A DNA stretch of 64,000 nt from Dyadobacter sp. LHD-138 (GCF_030929615.1 NZ_JAVFVU010000010.1:1-64000), one strand, 5' to 3'; positions 40,902 to 50,969 are shown, counted from the first letter of the stretch. The notes: generated by a model from the letters alone, not told the origin. Numbers and translations: made by a program.

Positions 40902-43496
40902 ATGAGGAAATCTTATTTATTTTTTATCATCCCGATGTTATGGCTGGCCGGTTGCAGCCCGTCGAATAAATTTTCCACAGAGGAGGCTCAGAAAATCGGT
41001 GTTTCCTGGAAGCTTATGACGAATTTCCTGGAAGTAGAGGGTACTTTTAAAGCCAAATTTACGCTTAAAAATGGCGGTGATATTGCGCTGAATGATAAGA
41101 ACTGGACCTTGTTTTTTAGCATGTCGCCCAGGCCGATCCTGACCAACAAGACAGCTGAACCTGCCACGGTAGAGCATATTAACGGCGACTGGTATAAACT
41201 GGTCCCGGGGAAAGATTTTAAACTGAATCCGGGTGATTCCATAACCATTCATTATACGGGAACCGAAGGGGTGATCAAAGAAACGGATGCACCGCTGGGA
41301 CTGTATTTTGTTTTTTATGATAACGAAGGGAAGGAAAAAGATATCGTTCAGGTGGCCGATTATAACATTGAGCCCTTTACAACAAAGGACCAGATCTTGC
41401 GGGGGAAAATGGACAAAGATCTGATTCCGACTGCGGAATTGCGGTATAGTCAGAATCTTGCTATGACAACACTCGGTGCTGACCAGCTTCGGAAGATTAT
41501 TCCGGCTCCTGTAAAAATGACGAATAGCGCCGGGACTTTTACCTTAAACAACGAAACGGTTATTTACTACGAAGCGGGCCTGGAAGGCGAGGCGAAATAT
41601 TTAAGCGAAAAACTTAAAACGGTTACGGATAAAAATTACGAGCCGAAAAGTGGTTTGCCAGCTACACCGGTTACCAATGGGATCATACTTAAATCCGGCA
41701 AAGTTCAGGTGAATAATGTGTCCCGTGAGGCATATAATCTGGGTATCAATGGCAGCGGTATTACCATCACCGGAACGGATGCATCCGGTGTTTTCTATGG
41801 TGTTCAGAGTTTGCTGGCGCTTGTTCCGTTGGAGGCATATCAGAAACCAGCGGCATCCATTGCCTTTGGTTTTACGAAAATTGAAGATGCACCGAGATTT
41901 TATTTCCGCGGACTGCACCTGGATGTGAGCCGGAATTTTCAGACAAAGGAATCGATTAAACGCGTCCTGGATTTGCTTGCCACGTATAAAATTAACCACT
42001 TTTTGTTTTACACCACAGAGGATGAAGGCTGGCGCCTGGAAATTGACGGTTTGCCGGAACTGACCAAGGTTGGCGCACAGCGTCAGCATACTTCGGGGAT
42101 GAACACGGCTGTGCTGCATCCATCTTACGGCTCAGGCCCGGTTGCCAATGAAGCGGGCAAACATGGAGGCGGTTATTACGCCAAAGCCGATTTTGTGGAA
42201 ATTTTAAAGTATGCAAAAGAGCGCCATATCAATGTGATACCCGTGCTGAATTTTCCGGGGCACGCACGTGCGGCGATCAAGTCGATGGAAGCACGTTATG
42301 AGCGTCTGATGAAAGAAGGGAAAGAAAAAGAGGCCAATGAATACCGTTTGGTAGACCCGGAAGATAAGTCAGAATACATTTCCGCGCAGGGATATAAGGA
42401 TAATGTCGTAAGTGTAGCGCGTGAATCCACTTATCATTTCTATGAAAAAGTGGTTGATGAAATCGCCAAAATGTACAAGGAGGCGGGTTTGACGATGGAC
42501 ACTTTCCACACCGGTGGGGATGAAGTGGCGGAGGGTGCGTGGGAGAAATCTCCGATGGCGGCGAAGCTGATCAAAGAAAATCCTGAAATTAAAAGTCCAA
42601 GAAATTTACAAACTTATTTTTTCGGGAAACTGATTCCACGACTCGCGAAACGTAATCTGAAAATTCATGGCTGGGAAGAAGTCGCACTGACCAAAACGCT
42701 CGATGGGAAATATCATTCGAATCCCGAGTTTGTCGGAAAACAAGTAGTACCCTATATCTGGAACAACGTATATGATGTAGACTTGGGTAACAGACTTGCC
42801 AATGCCGGATATCAGGTAGTTCTCTGTAACGTGACCAACTTTTATTTCGACATGGCTTACAACAACGATCCCAAAGAGCCGGGGTTGTATTGGGCGGGGT
42901 TTGTGAATACCTGGGACAACTGGGCTTTTGCTCCGTTTGATATGTTTAAAACGACTTATGCTACGGCGATGGGTAAACCGATGGCGGAAGAATTTGTTGG
43001 AAAAGAAAAACTGAAACCGGAGGCCAGAAAAAATATTCTTGGGTTGGAAGCACAGCTTTGGTGCGAAACCATCAAGGGAAGGGATATGATGGAATATGCG
43101 ATTTTGCCAAAATTGTTAGGATTTTCTGAAAGTGCGTGGTCGGCGCCGCGAAGCTGGGAAGTGATCGAGGACAAAACGGCAAGAGATAAGTCCATCGCGG
43201 CTGGCTGGAATGTTTTCGCCAATTCGATTGCGCAAAAAGAGATTCCGAGGCTGAGTTATCTGAATGGAGGTTATAACTACCGCTTGCCGCAACCGGGAGC
43301 GATCATTGAAAACGGCATGCTGAAAGCCAATGTCGATTTACCAGGACTTGCGATCCGGTATACCACAGATGGCTCTGAACCCACTGCTCAGTCGGCCATG
43401 TATAACGCGCCTGTGAAAGTTTCGGGCACTGTAAAGCTGAAAAGTTTTGATAAAGCCGGTAAGTCAAGCCGGGAAAGCATTGTTTCGTCAAAATAG
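40902..43496 (+). CDS. GH20 beta-N-acetylhexosaminidase, lipoprotein
   Basis: An 864-residue lipoprotein (LWLAGC, Cys18). Domain order is a chitobiase-type carbohydrate-binding domain (about 25-170), a GH20b alpha/beta domain (about 195-320), the GH20 TIM barrel (from PRFYFRGLHLDVSRNF near 330) and a C-terminal chitobiase-like beta-sandwich (GLAIRYTTDGSEPTAQSA). The catalytic pair is Asp540-Glu541 in HTGGDEVAEGAWE, which act with the substrate acetamido group. WGNNVYD-type barrel segments (VPYIWNNVYD, LYWAGFVNTWD) are also present. It releases terminal GlcNAc or GalNAc at the cell surface or periplasm. The ROK kinase follows after 67 bp; the NagX-like gene is divergent. Confidence 0.96.
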   Translation: MRKSYLFFIIPMLWLAGCSPSNKFSTEEAQKIGVSWKLMTNFLEVEGTFKAKFTLKNGGDIALNDKNWTLFFSMSPRPILTNKTAEPATVEHINGDWYKLVPGKDFKLNPGDSITIHYTGTEGVIKETDAPLGLYFVFYDNEGKEKDIVQVADYNIEPFTTKDQILRGKMDKDLIPTAELRYSQNLAMTTLGADQLRKIIPAPVKMTNSAGTFTLNNETVIYYEAGLEGEAKYLSEKLKTVTDKNYEPKSGLPATPVTNGIILKSGKVQVNNVSREAYNLGINGSGITITGTDASGVFYGVQSLLALVPLEAYQKPAASIAFGFTKIEDAPRFYFRGLHLDVSRNFQTKESIKRVLDLLATYKINHFLFYTTEDEGWRLEIDGLPELTKVGAQRQHTSGMNTAVLHPSYGSGPVANEAGKHGGGYYAKADFVEILKYAKERHINVIPVLNFPGHARAAIKSMEARYERLMKEGKEKEANEYRLVDPEDKSEYISAQGYKDNVVSVARESTYHFYEKVVDEIAKMYKEAGLTMDTFHTGGDEVAEGAWEKSPMAAKLIKENPEIKSPRNLQTYFFGKLIPRLAKRNLKIHGWEEVALTKTLDGKYHSNPEFVGKQVVPYIWNNVYDVDLGNRLANAGYQVVLCNVTNFYFDMAYNNDPKEPGLYWAGFVNTWDNWAFAPFDMFKTTYATAMGKPMAEEFVGKEKLKPEARKNILGLEAQLWCETIKGRDMMEYAILPKLLGFSESAWSAPRSWEVIEDKTARDKSIAAGWNVFANSIAQKEIPRLSYLNGGYNYRLPQPGAIIENGMLKANVDLPGLAIRYTTDGSEPTAQSAMYNAPVKVSGTVKLKSFDKAGKSSRESIVSSK

Positions 43497-43563
43497 AATT
43501 GGATGAAACCCCCATGTAAGTAAATATTCAAAATCACATAAATAATTAATTTCTTAACTTTTA

Positions 43564-44394
43564 ATGAATATAGGCGTAGATATCGGAGGGACCAACATGC
43601 GGGCCGGAATAGAGTTGGGTGGTTCCATCACACGACAAAGCAATGTTTTGCTGGAAAACAAGGAGTCGCTTTCTTCTACATTGACGCAGCTCATGGATTT
43701 GATCCGTCCTTATACGCAGTACCCGGTCAAGGGCATTGGTATTGGTGTGCCTTCTGTCGTGAATGTAGACAAGGGTATTGTCTATAACGTGATGAATATT
43801 CCTTCCTGGGAGGAAGTTGCTTTGCGGGACATTGTGGAAAAGGAATTCAACCTGCCTGTTTCGATCAATAATGATGTGAATTGTTTTACATTGGGCGAGC
43901 ACCGTTTTGGGCTTGCAAAAAAGTATAAGTCTGTTGTTGGGATGGCAATCGGGACGGGAATTGGTTCCGGGATCATCATCAACAATGAATTATATCCGGG
44001 GAATAACTGCGGAGCGGGCGAAATCGGGATGTTGCCCTATAAAAATTCGATTCTGGAAAATTATGTCTGTAACCGTTTTTTTGAGGATAATCTCGGTTGC
44101 GACGCGTACGAAGCCCATGAAGCCGCGTTAAAAGGTGACGCCAAAGTCATCAGGATATGGGAAGAGTTTGGCATACATCTGGGTGTTGTCGTCAAAACAG
44201 TCTTGTATACCTACGATCCGGAGGCTATTATTTTAGGTGGCTCGCTGGCCAAGGCACATCAGTTTTTCAGAGCCAGCATGCTTGACAGTCTTCAGGATTT
44301 CGCCTATCCCGAATCCGTCAAACGATTGACGTTATTGCTTTCTGAAAATGAAAATATTGCCCTTTTGGGCGCAGCTGCATTGATGGATAATTAA
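43564..44394 (+). CDS. ROK-family sugar kinase, probably for N-acetylglucosamine or glucose
   Basis: A 276-residue cytosolic ROK kinase. The ATP loop is GVDIGGTNMRAG, the catalytic aspartate is in SINNDVNCFTLGE, the second phosphate loop is GMAIGTGIGSGI and the adenosine motif is AIILGGSLAKA. The sequence NCGAGEIGMLPYKNSILENYV stands where many ROK proteins have the HxGxxGH and CxCGxxGCxE zinc motif; the zinc cysteines are absent. It follows the GH20 gene and precedes a FucP-type transporter, so GlcNAc phosphorylation is the most likely role. Glucose or mannose cannot be excluded. A terminator follows. Confidence 0.92.
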   Translation: MNIGVDIGGTNMRAGIELGGSITRQSNVLLENKESLSSTLTQLMDLIRPYTQYPVKGIGIGVPSVVNVDKGIVYNVMNIPSWEEVALRDIVEKEFNLPVSINNDVNCFTLGEHRFGLAKKYKSVVGMAIGTGIGSGIIINNELYPGNNCGAGEIGMLPYKNSILENYVCNRFFEDNLGCDAYEAHEAALKGDAKVIRIWEEFGIHLGVVVKTVLYTYDPEAIILGGSLAKAHQFFRASMLDSLQDFAYPESVKRLTLLLSENENIALLGAAALMDN

Positions 44395-44402
44395 TCCAAC
44401 GG

Positions 44403-44452
44403 GCTTTCATACAGTGAAACTGGCTTTTTACTGTATGAAAGCTCTTTTTATT
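44403..44452 (+). terminator. Intrinsic terminator after the ROK kinase
   Basis: GCTTTCATACAGT (44403-44415) and ACTGTATGAAAGC (44430-44442) form a 13 bp perfect stem followed by TCTTTTTATT. It separates the GH20-ROK unit from the transporter-regulator unit. Confidence 0.92.
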
Positions 44453-44506
44453 AATTCCCCGTTTAGCGTATCTTGTAAGTCTGAAACCCACCGATCTGAG
44501 CTCTCC

Positions 44507-45757
44507 ATGAAACGAAATGTATTTATCGTTATCCTGATATTATTAATTTTCTTCGTAATATCATTTCTTACCAATATTCTTGGCCCGATCATCCCGGATA
44601 TCGTCGAAAGTTTTGATCTGAGTATCGGACTGGCCGGATTTCTTCCTTTTGCTTTTTTTGTGGCTTATGGGGTGATGTCCATTCCAGCGGGTTTGATTAT
44701 CGAGAAATACGGTGAGAAAACAGTTTTATTGCTCGCCTTTATGTTTGCTTTTGGGGGCGCTCTGCTTTTTGCCGTCAGTCCCGGATTTTCCATTGCATTG
44801 CTCTCGCTGTTTTTAATTGGTGTCGGTATGGCGATGCTGCAGGTTGTCATCAACCCGTTGCTGCGGGTGGCTGGGGGAGAGGAGAAATTTGCGTTTAACT
44901 CGGTCCTTGGGCAATTGTTTTTCGGTGCAGCTTCGTTTTTAAGTCCGTTGTTGTATAGCTATCTGGTATTAAATGTACATTCAGCCCAATCAGGATTTTT
45001 GATCGAAACGTTAAATAAGCTGGTCCCGGAAAACCTGAAATGGGTTTCTTTGTATTGGGTTTTTGCCGTGATCTCGCTGCTGATGGTGGTTATCATTGCA
45101 GTTGTTAAATTTCCCAAAGTAGACCTTAAAGAGGATGAGCGCATAGATGTCGGTAGGGCTTTTAAAGAGTTGCTTGCCAATAAATCGGTGCTGTTATTTT
45201 TCTTCGGCATATTCGCTTACGTTGGCACAGAGCAGGGAATTGCCAACTGGATCTCCAAATTTTTACAAACATACCATAACGTAGATCCGGCAACGACGGG
45301 GGCTTCGGTGATCTCTTATTTTTGGGGATTACTTACCGTTGGCTGTTTCCTGGGACTGATACTTTTGAAACTGCTGGATAGCCGGAAAGTATTAATTGTC
45401 TTTACGGTTGGGGCTATTGCGGCCTTATTGATAGCGTTATTTGGAACAAAGGAAATGAGCCTGTATGCCTTTCCGTTGACTGGTTTTTTTGCTTCGGTCA
45501 TGTATTCCGTTATATTCTCGCTGGCACTTAATTCTGTGCCCCATCACCATGGTACGTTTTCAGGGATTTTGTGTGCGGGTATTGCGGGTGGTGCGGTTGT
45601 ACCATTAATTATCGGCGGGCTGGGAGAGCTGGTCGGGTTGAAATTGGCGATGCTTTTTTTGCTGGTTACATTGGGTTATATCCTCAGCATTGGCGTATGG
45701 GCAAAGCCTTTGGTCAATAACGATACGGTGAAAAATCTTAAAGAATTGTTTGCATAG
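44507..45757 (+). CDS. FucP-family MFS sugar:proton symporter
   Basis: A 416-residue, 12-helix major facilitator. FLTNILGPIIPDIVESFDLS, FAFFVAYGVMSIPAGLIIEKYGEK (loop 2-3 motif), MLQVVINPLLRVAG and SVLGQLFFGAASFLSP are typical of the FucP/GluP/NagP group that brings in fucose, glucose/galactose or GlcNAc. Next to GH20 and ROK genes it probably carries GlcNAc, as NagP does in other bacteria. The ATG at 44507 is used because upstream in-frame codons overlap the terminator. The XylR-like regulator follows after 56 bp. Confidence 0.92.
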   Translation: MKRNVFIVILILLIFFVISFLTNILGPIIPDIVESFDLSIGLAGFLPFAFFVAYGVMSIPAGLIIEKYGEKTVLLLAFMFAFGGALLFAVSPGFSIALLSLFLIGVGMAMLQVVINPLLRVAGGEEKFAFNSVLGQLFFGAASFLSPLLYSYLVLNVHSAQSGFLIETLNKLVPENLKWVSLYWVFAVISLLMVVIIAVVKFPKVDLKEDERIDVGRAFKELLANKSVLLFFFGIFAYVGTEQGIANWISKFLQTYHNVDPATTGASVISYFWGLLTVGCFLGLILLKLLDSRKVLIVFTVGAIAALLIALFGTKEMSLYAFPLTGFFASVMYSVIFSLALNSVPHHHGTFSGILCAGIAGGAVVPLIIGGLGELVGLKLAMLFLLVTLGYILSIGVWAKPLVNNDTVKNLKELFA

Positions 45758-45813
45758 GATTACAGCTTTGACAGGCTTGTGCACTCCTAAAATTTATCAT
45801 CGGGCAGTCAGTT

Positions 45814-46977
45814 ATGTATAAAATTATTTTACTGATCGATTTTGCAGAAGAATACAGCAAGGCGCTTTTGAAGGGTATTGCGAAGTATTCCAGAGAACAT
45901 GGTCCCTGGATTTTTTGTCGCATGCCACTGTTTCACCGTGAAACGGTGGGTATTGAAGGTATATTAAAATGGGCGTTGGAATGGGGTGCCGACGGCATTA
46001 TCGGGCAGTTTTACAACGATCCCAATATTGGTAAAATAATAGATGCCGGCATCCCGGTTATTGCCCAGGATTTTAAAAATCGTTTTGATGAAATTCCCAA
46101 TATTACAGGAGCGCATTATGAGGCGGGTGAAATGGGAGCCGATTATTTCCTGAAAAAGGGTTTTAAAAATTTCGCTTATTATGGTTTTAAGGATATCGTC
46201 TGGTCACAGGAAAGGGCAGAGGGGTTTGAGGAAAGGGTGACGCGGGCAGGACATAAGGTGCATTATTTCGAACATAAAATGGCACGCCCGTCGGAGTTAT
46301 GGTATTACAAACCGAGCTCGTTGGGCAAATGGCTGAAGTCGCTTCCCAAACCCATCGCCTTAATGGCCTGCGACGACAATCAGGGGCAGCATATTACCGA
46401 GGCTTGCCGTCTTTATGGCATCCGTATTCCTGAGGATATGGCCGTGCTGGGTGTCGATAACGACGAGATGATCTGTGAGTTTTCGGATCCGCCGCTTTCC
46501 AGTATCGGGCAGGATGCCGAGAAGGGAGGGTATGATGCGGCAAAGTTGCTGGATCATCTGATCAAAAATGGCATGCGGGATTTTTATGATATTGTTGTAA
46601 AACCAACGCAGGTGATCACCCGGCATTCCACGGATATCTATGCAACGAATGACGATCATATTGCTTCTTCCTTAAAATATATTCATCAGAATATTGATAA
46701 AAACCTGCATGTGGATGAAGTCGTCAAGCAGGTCCCGTTATCGCGCAGAGCGCTGGAAAAGCGCTTTATGGAGGTGATGGGTTATCCGATCTACAAATAC
46801 ATTTACAACCTGCGAATCGAAAAATTTACCCAGAAACTGCTGGATACCGATATGTCGGTTTTTGAAATTGCGCTGGATATGGGTTTGTCCGACAGCAAAA
46901 ATATCGCGCGACAGTTCCGGCAGGTGAAAGGCTGTAATCCCAGTGAATACCGGAATAAACATTTGGCGGGAAAGTGA
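45814..46977 (+). CDS. XylR-like AraC-family regulator with LacI-type sensor domain
   Basis: A 387-residue regulator with the XylR architecture: a periplasmic-binding-protein-like sensor at the N-terminus (KIILLIDFAEEYSKALLKGIAKYSRE, ALMACDDNQGQHITEACR, VLGVDNDEMICEFSDPPLSSI) and an AraC helix-turn-helix pair at about 280-383 (LHVDEVVKQVPLSRRALEKRF, FEIALDMGLSDSKNIARQFRQVKG). The sensor probably binds a monosaccharide. Placed after the FucP-type transporter, it likely controls the amino-sugar genes of this locus. It converges with the M13 peptidase gene. Confidence 0.93.
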   Translation: MYKIILLIDFAEEYSKALLKGIAKYSREHGPWIFCRMPLFHRETVGIEGILKWALEWGADGIIGQFYNDPNIGKIIDAGIPVIAQDFKNRFDEIPNITGAHYEAGEMGADYFLKKGFKNFAYYGFKDIVWSQERAEGFEERVTRAGHKVHYFEHKMARPSELWYYKPSSLGKWLKSLPKPIALMACDDNQGQHITEACRLYGIRIPEDMAVLGVDNDEMICEFSDPPLSSIGQDAEKGGYDAAKLLDHLIKNGMRDFYDIVVKPTQVITRHSTDIYATNDDHIASSLKYIHQNIDKNLHVDEVVKQVPLSRRALEKRFMEVMGYPIYKYIYNLRIEKFTQKLLDTDMSVFEIALDMGLSDSKNIARQFRQVKGCNPSEYRNKHLAGK

Positions 46978-47011
46978 GTTGGGGAAGAAGGGAGGTTTTT
47001 GGGAAAAAGGA

Positions 47012-47038
47012 GAAGTCAAGTTTTCAAAACTTGACTTC
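47012..47038. terminator. Dispersed palindrome, copy 1 (convergent intergenic)
   Basis: GAAGTCAAGTTTT-C-AAAACTTGACTTC is a 13 bp perfect inverted repeat between the convergent XylR-like and M13 genes. The same arms occur at 50970-50996, also between convergent genes, so it is probably a shared bidirectional terminator or a mobile palindrome. Confidence 0.75.
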
Positions 47039-47090
47039 CCTGGAGGCTTTGCTTTTTTTTTGAAACAAATAAAAAATAGTAGGTTTCAAA

Positions 47091-49136
47091 CTACCAGATC
47101 ACAACTCTCGAAGGTTCCGGTAACACCATTTTACTGCCGGCACCACAGCTCCACGCATCCTGGAATTCTTTCAAATGAGGCAGCGGGCCGTTGATACGAC
47201 TTTTAGCAGGCGAATGTGGGTCCGTTTGAACCTGGTTGCGCAACGCTTCATCCGTGGTGTTCATATGCCACACCTGAGCCCAACCCAGGAAGAAACGTTG
47301 TTTCCAGTTAAAACCATCAATTGGGGCAGGTTCTGCCTTGCCTTTCAGTGATTTTTCCAATGCGTAATAAGCCAGCGTAAGTCCGCCCAAATCCGCAACA
47401 TTTTCTCCGATCGTCAGCGCGCCGTTGATCTTAAATCCAGGCAGGGCTTCGATACCGCTGAAATAATCAATGTATTTTTTGGTCAGTTTATCAAAGTTGG
47501 CACGGTCCGAAGCGGTCCACCAGTTTTTCAGGTTTCCTTCTTCATCAAATTGTGAACCCTGATCGTCAAATCCATGTGTAAATTCATGGCCAATCACCGC
47601 GATAATACCGCCGTAGTTGATCGCGTCATCTGCATCACGGTTGTAGAATGGCGGCTGTAAAATACCTGCCGGGAACACCACTTCATTGTTCAAAGGATTG
47701 TAATAAGCGTTCACGGTTTGCGGCGTCATATGCCACTCACTCTTATCAACCGGCTTGCCGATTTTTTTAACATTTTCATCATTTTGGTATAAGGAAGCAG
47801 CAATTACATTTTCAAACAATTTGTCCGCTTCGATCTTGATGGACGAATAATCCTTCCATTTGTCAGGATAACCGATTTTGTACGTAAATGCTTTCAGTTT
47901 TTTATGAGCCCGTGCTTTGGTGGAATCGCTCATCCAGGTCAGTTTGTCAATTCGTTCCCCATAAACGGTCCGCACGTTTTCAATCATTTCGGATACCTTT
48001 TTCTTATCATCTTCAGGGAAGTATTTTTTAGAAAACAGTTTTCCCAAAGGCATACCCAGTAAGCCATCCGTGGAACGAATGGCTCTTTCTACACGCGCTC
48101 TTTGCTGTTTTGTTCCACGCATAACCGTATTGAAGAACCGGAAATCTTCTTTGTCGAAACTCTTGGGAAGATATCCTGCAAAGTTTGAAAGCAATTGCCA
48201 GCGCGTATATAGTTTAAGCGTTGCCAGTGGCGTCGCTTTCAAAAGCGCGTTTGCATTTTTGATATAAGGGATATTCTGAACGATAACGGTATCCGTTTTG
48301 ATATCCTGTTTGTCGGCAAACGCTTTCAAATCAAAATCAGGAGCCAGTTTCGCGAAGTCCGCGAAAGACGTTTTGTTGTAAGTCTTGATCGGATCACGAA
48401 GCTCAACGTTTGTCAGTTGAAGTTTGGCCAGTTTCGTTTCGAAATCAAGGATTGTTTTGCCCGGATTGGCATCTTTGAAACCGGCAAAACCGAACATGGT
48501 ATCCACATGTTTTACAAATTCGCCGCGTACCTTAACCGTGCTGGAATCTGTTCTTTCGTAATAACTTTTTTCACCAAGGCTCAAACCATCCTGTCCCTGA
48601 TACAACACATTCATTTTGCTGTTTCGCAGATCACCTTCCACACCAAAACCCAGAATGGTAGAAACCCCTACTTTCTGCAATTCTCCTGTTACAGCAGACA
48701 GTTCTTTCAGGGATTGAACGGACTCAATTTTATCAAGATAGGGTTTCAAAGGTTCCAATGCACGTTTTTCAACTGTAGCAGTATCCAGGAACGACTGATA
48801 ATAATCTGCAATCTGCTGCTCTTCACTTCCTTTTTTGCGGTCTTTCTGATTGGTGATTTCTTCAATAATTCCTTTCAGACGTACCTCTTTATTCTCTTTG
48901 TCAAGAATTCCGAAGGCACCCCATCGGCTTTCTGTGCCTGGGATCGGGTTTTTCTTTTTCCATCCGCCGTTTGCATAACTATCGAAGTCATCGCATGCTT
49001 TTTGGGTAGAATCAAGAGAACTGAGATCATATCCTGGTACTTTTTCCGTGGCAGAACTGCTGTCCTTTTCACGGTTACAGGAGGTGATCACAACGACGGA
49101 TGCCATCAGGGACCACTTTAAAAAAGCTGATTTCAT
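47091..49136 (-). CDS. M13-family zinc metallopeptidase (neprilysin/PepO-like), lipoprotein
   Basis: A 681-residue lipoprotein (VVITSC, Cys20) of peptidase family M13. The zinc motif is VIGHEFTHGFDDQG, the third ligand is in ENVADLGGLTLAY, the NAYYNPLNNEVVFPAGILQPPFY segment binds substrate backbone, and the ending has the usual C-terminal RVVIW (RVW in relatives). The N-terminal helical domain is complete (YDLSSLDSTQKACDDFDSYANGGW). It cuts small peptides outside the inner membrane. With the M28 peptidase and the POT transporter that follow, it fits a peptide-use group. Confidence 0.96.
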   Translation of the reverse strand: MKSAFLKWSLMASVVVITSCNREKDSSSATEKVPGYDLSSLDSTQKACDDFDSYANGGWKKKNPIPGTESRWGAFGILDKENKEVRLKGIIEEITNQKDRKKGSEEQQIADYYQSFLDTATVEKRALEPLKPYLDKIESVQSLKELSAVTGELQKVGVSTILGFGVEGDLRNSKMNVLYQGQDGLSLGEKSYYERTDSSTVKVRGEFVKHVDTMFGFAGFKDANPGKTILDFETKLAKLQLTNVELRDPIKTYNKTSFADFAKLAPDFDLKAFADKQDIKTDTVIVQNIPYIKNANALLKATPLATLKLYTRWQLLSNFAGYLPKSFDKEDFRFFNTVMRGTKQQRARVERAIRSTDGLLGMPLGKLFSKKYFPEDDKKKVSEMIENVRTVYGERIDKLTWMSDSTKARAHKKLKAFTYKIGYPDKWKDYSSIKIEADKLFENVIAASLYQNDENVKKIGKPVDKSEWHMTPQTVNAYYNPLNNEVVFPAGILQPPFYNRDADDAINYGGIIAVIGHEFTHGFDDQGSQFDEEGNLKNWWTASDRANFDKLTKKYIDYFSGIEALPGFKINGALTIGENVADLGGLTLAYYALEKSLKGKAEPAPIDGFNWKQRFFLGWAQVWHMNTTDEALRNQVQTDPHSPAKSRINGPLPHLKEFQDAWSCGAGSKMVLPEPSRVVIW

Positions 49137-49304
49137 AAGTAAAGATTATTTGGTGTAAGTTATTCTATAAAAGCAAATGTAATTATTTCGTCAAATAAGT
49201 TTATTAAGATCGTGATGATCGGTTTATCTTTATCTTATTGACGTATGGCAACCGATCAGTGCGTTCTTAAACGTCGATTTAATGTTAACCTTTTCGCTTT
49301 CAAA

Positions 49305-50945
49305 ATGAAAATTAAAAAGAACATTTGGACCATTGCCCTGGCGGGACTGGCATTTTCCGGTTGTGCAAAATCAGAGAAGGAAGAATCATCTTCTTTGATT
49401 GACGGTAAAATATTTGCCAAACAAATCGCAGTGCTTGCTTCCGATTCCCTGGAAGGCCGAAAACCTTTTTCGTCGGGGGAAGAAAAGACAATTCAATACT
49501 TAAAAACAGAGTTTGAAAAACTGGGGCTGAAGCCTGGTAATGGTGACAGTTACTTTCAGAAAGTTCCGATGGTGGATATACTTTCCAAACCGGCCGGTCC
49601 GCTTGTTATTAAAAACGACAAAGGATCCGTTGTCTTTAATTATCTGGATGACTTCGTAGCCGCTTCAAGGCATGTTCAGGATCAGGTGAAGCTGGCAGAT
49701 TCAGAGTTAATATTTGCGGGTTACGGTATTGTCGCACCAGAATACGGCTGGAATGATTATCAGGGTTTGGATGTGAGAGGTAAGACGGTGGTGGTATTGG
49801 TGAATGATCCGGGCTTTGGCGACAGTACTTTATTTAAAGGTAAAACGATGACTTATTATGGCCGGTGGACTTATAAGTTTGAGGAAGCTGCACGGCAGGG
49901 AGCGGCTGGTGTGCTGATTGTCCATGATACCAAACCGGCGAGCTATGGCTGGGCGGTGGTGCGCAGCGGCTGGTCGAAGTCAAAATTGTATCTTAATTCT
50001 GATGATAACAATATGTCGCGCGCGGCCGTGGAAGGCTGGATTTCGATGGAGTCGGCCAGGAAGTTGTTTAAGCTCGCCAATGTTTCAGATACGTTGCTGA
50101 CGGCTGCGGGCAAGAAGGGGTTTAAACCTGTTTCTTTAAAAGTCCGCACTTCCCTGGTTATTAATAACACCATTAAAAAGTCGACATCCAATAACGTGCT
50201 TGCCCTGTTGCCCGGAACCGACCGGAAGGATGAGTATATTATTTACACGGCGCACTGGGATCATTTTGGGAAAGGAGAAGCCATTAAAGGAGATTCCATC
50301 TATAACGGAGCGGCAGACAATGCTTCGGGAACTGCGGCGTTACTCGAAATTGCAAATGCATTTACGAAACTTGAAAAGAAGCCATCAAGGTCGGTATTGT
50401 TTCTATCGGTAACGGCGGAAGAACAGGGATTGCTCGGGTCTGATTATTATACTTCGCATCCGGTTTACCCGGTCAACAAAACGGTGGCGGATATTAACAT
50501 GGATGTTTTGCAACCCTTCGGTAAAATGAAGGATATTATTATTGTCGGCAAAGGACAGTCGGATCTGGATGCGTATGCGGATGAAGCTGCCGCCAAACAG
50601 GGACGGACAACCCGAGGCGAACCGGATCCATCGGGTGGATGGTATTTCCGTTCCGATCATTTTAATTTTGCCAAAGTAGGCATTCCGTCTTTATATATTG
50701 AAAACGGCTCAGTCTCGGTGACGCATGGTGAAGCCTGGGGAGAAGCGCAGAAGAAAGATTATAATGATAACCGTTATCACTCACCCGCTGACGAGTACTC
50801 GCCTTCCTGGGATTTGTCAGGGATCATTGAAGATATGCAGCTGGTATTTGAAGTAGGGAAGAAGTTAAGCTACGAATCAACGTTCCCGGGTTGGAAAAAA
50901 GGATCTGAATTCAAATCGATACGTGATAAGTCGATGGGTAAGTAA
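49305..50945 (+). CDS. M28-family aminopeptidase-like lipoprotein with PA domain
   Basis: A 546-residue lipoprotein (AFSGC, Cys20) with a protease-associated insert (about 120-260) and an M28 zinc peptidase domain. Metal and catalytic segments are TAHWDHFG, YNGAADNASGTAALLEIA, SVTAEEQGLLGSDYY, ADINMDV and YFRSDHFNFAKVGIPSLYI. Such enzymes release N-terminal amino acids from peptides. It is divergent from the M13 gene with 168 bp between, and converges with the POT transporter. The ATG at 49305 is chosen because the lipoprotein signal starts there; a longer in-frame start 20 codons upstream lacks similarity. Confidence 0.95.
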   Translation: MKIKKNIWTIALAGLAFSGCAKSEKEESSSLIDGKIFAKQIAVLASDSLEGRKPFSSGEEKTIQYLKTEFEKLGLKPGNGDSYFQKVPMVDILSKPAGPLVIKNDKGSVVFNYLDDFVAASRHVQDQVKLADSELIFAGYGIVAPEYGWNDYQGLDVRGKTVVVLVNDPGFGDSTLFKGKTMTYYGRWTYKFEEAARQGAAGVLIVHDTKPASYGWAVVRSGWSKSKLYLNSDDNNMSRAAVEGWISMESARKLFKLANVSDTLLTAAGKKGFKPVSLKVRTSLVINNTIKKSTSNNVLALLPGTDRKDEYIIYTAHWDHFGKGEAIKGDSIYNGAADNASGTAALLEIANAFTKLEKKPSRSVLFLSVTAEEQGLLGSDYYTSHPVYPVNKTVADINMDVLQPFGKMKDIIIVGKGQSDLDAYADEAAAKQGRTTRGEPDPSGGWYFRSDHFNFAKVGIPSLYIENGSVSVTHGEAWGEAQKKDYNDNRYHSPADEYSPSWDLSGIIEDMQLVFEVGKKLSYESTFPGWKKGSEFKSIRDKSMGK

Positions 50946-50969
50946 TGAACACTATAGCTGGTAAACAAA

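Noticed and set aside
44414-45757. Longer start for the FucP-type transporter (44414)
   Set aside because: The extension would be encoded within the terminator hairpin of the ROK kinase gene and lacks similarity; the ATG at 44507 begins the first membrane helix properly.
48417-49121. 234-codon open frame antisense to the M13 peptidase gene
   Set aside because: The translation is Phe/Ile/Cys rich without recognisable motifs, and the opposite strand carries a full metallopeptidase.
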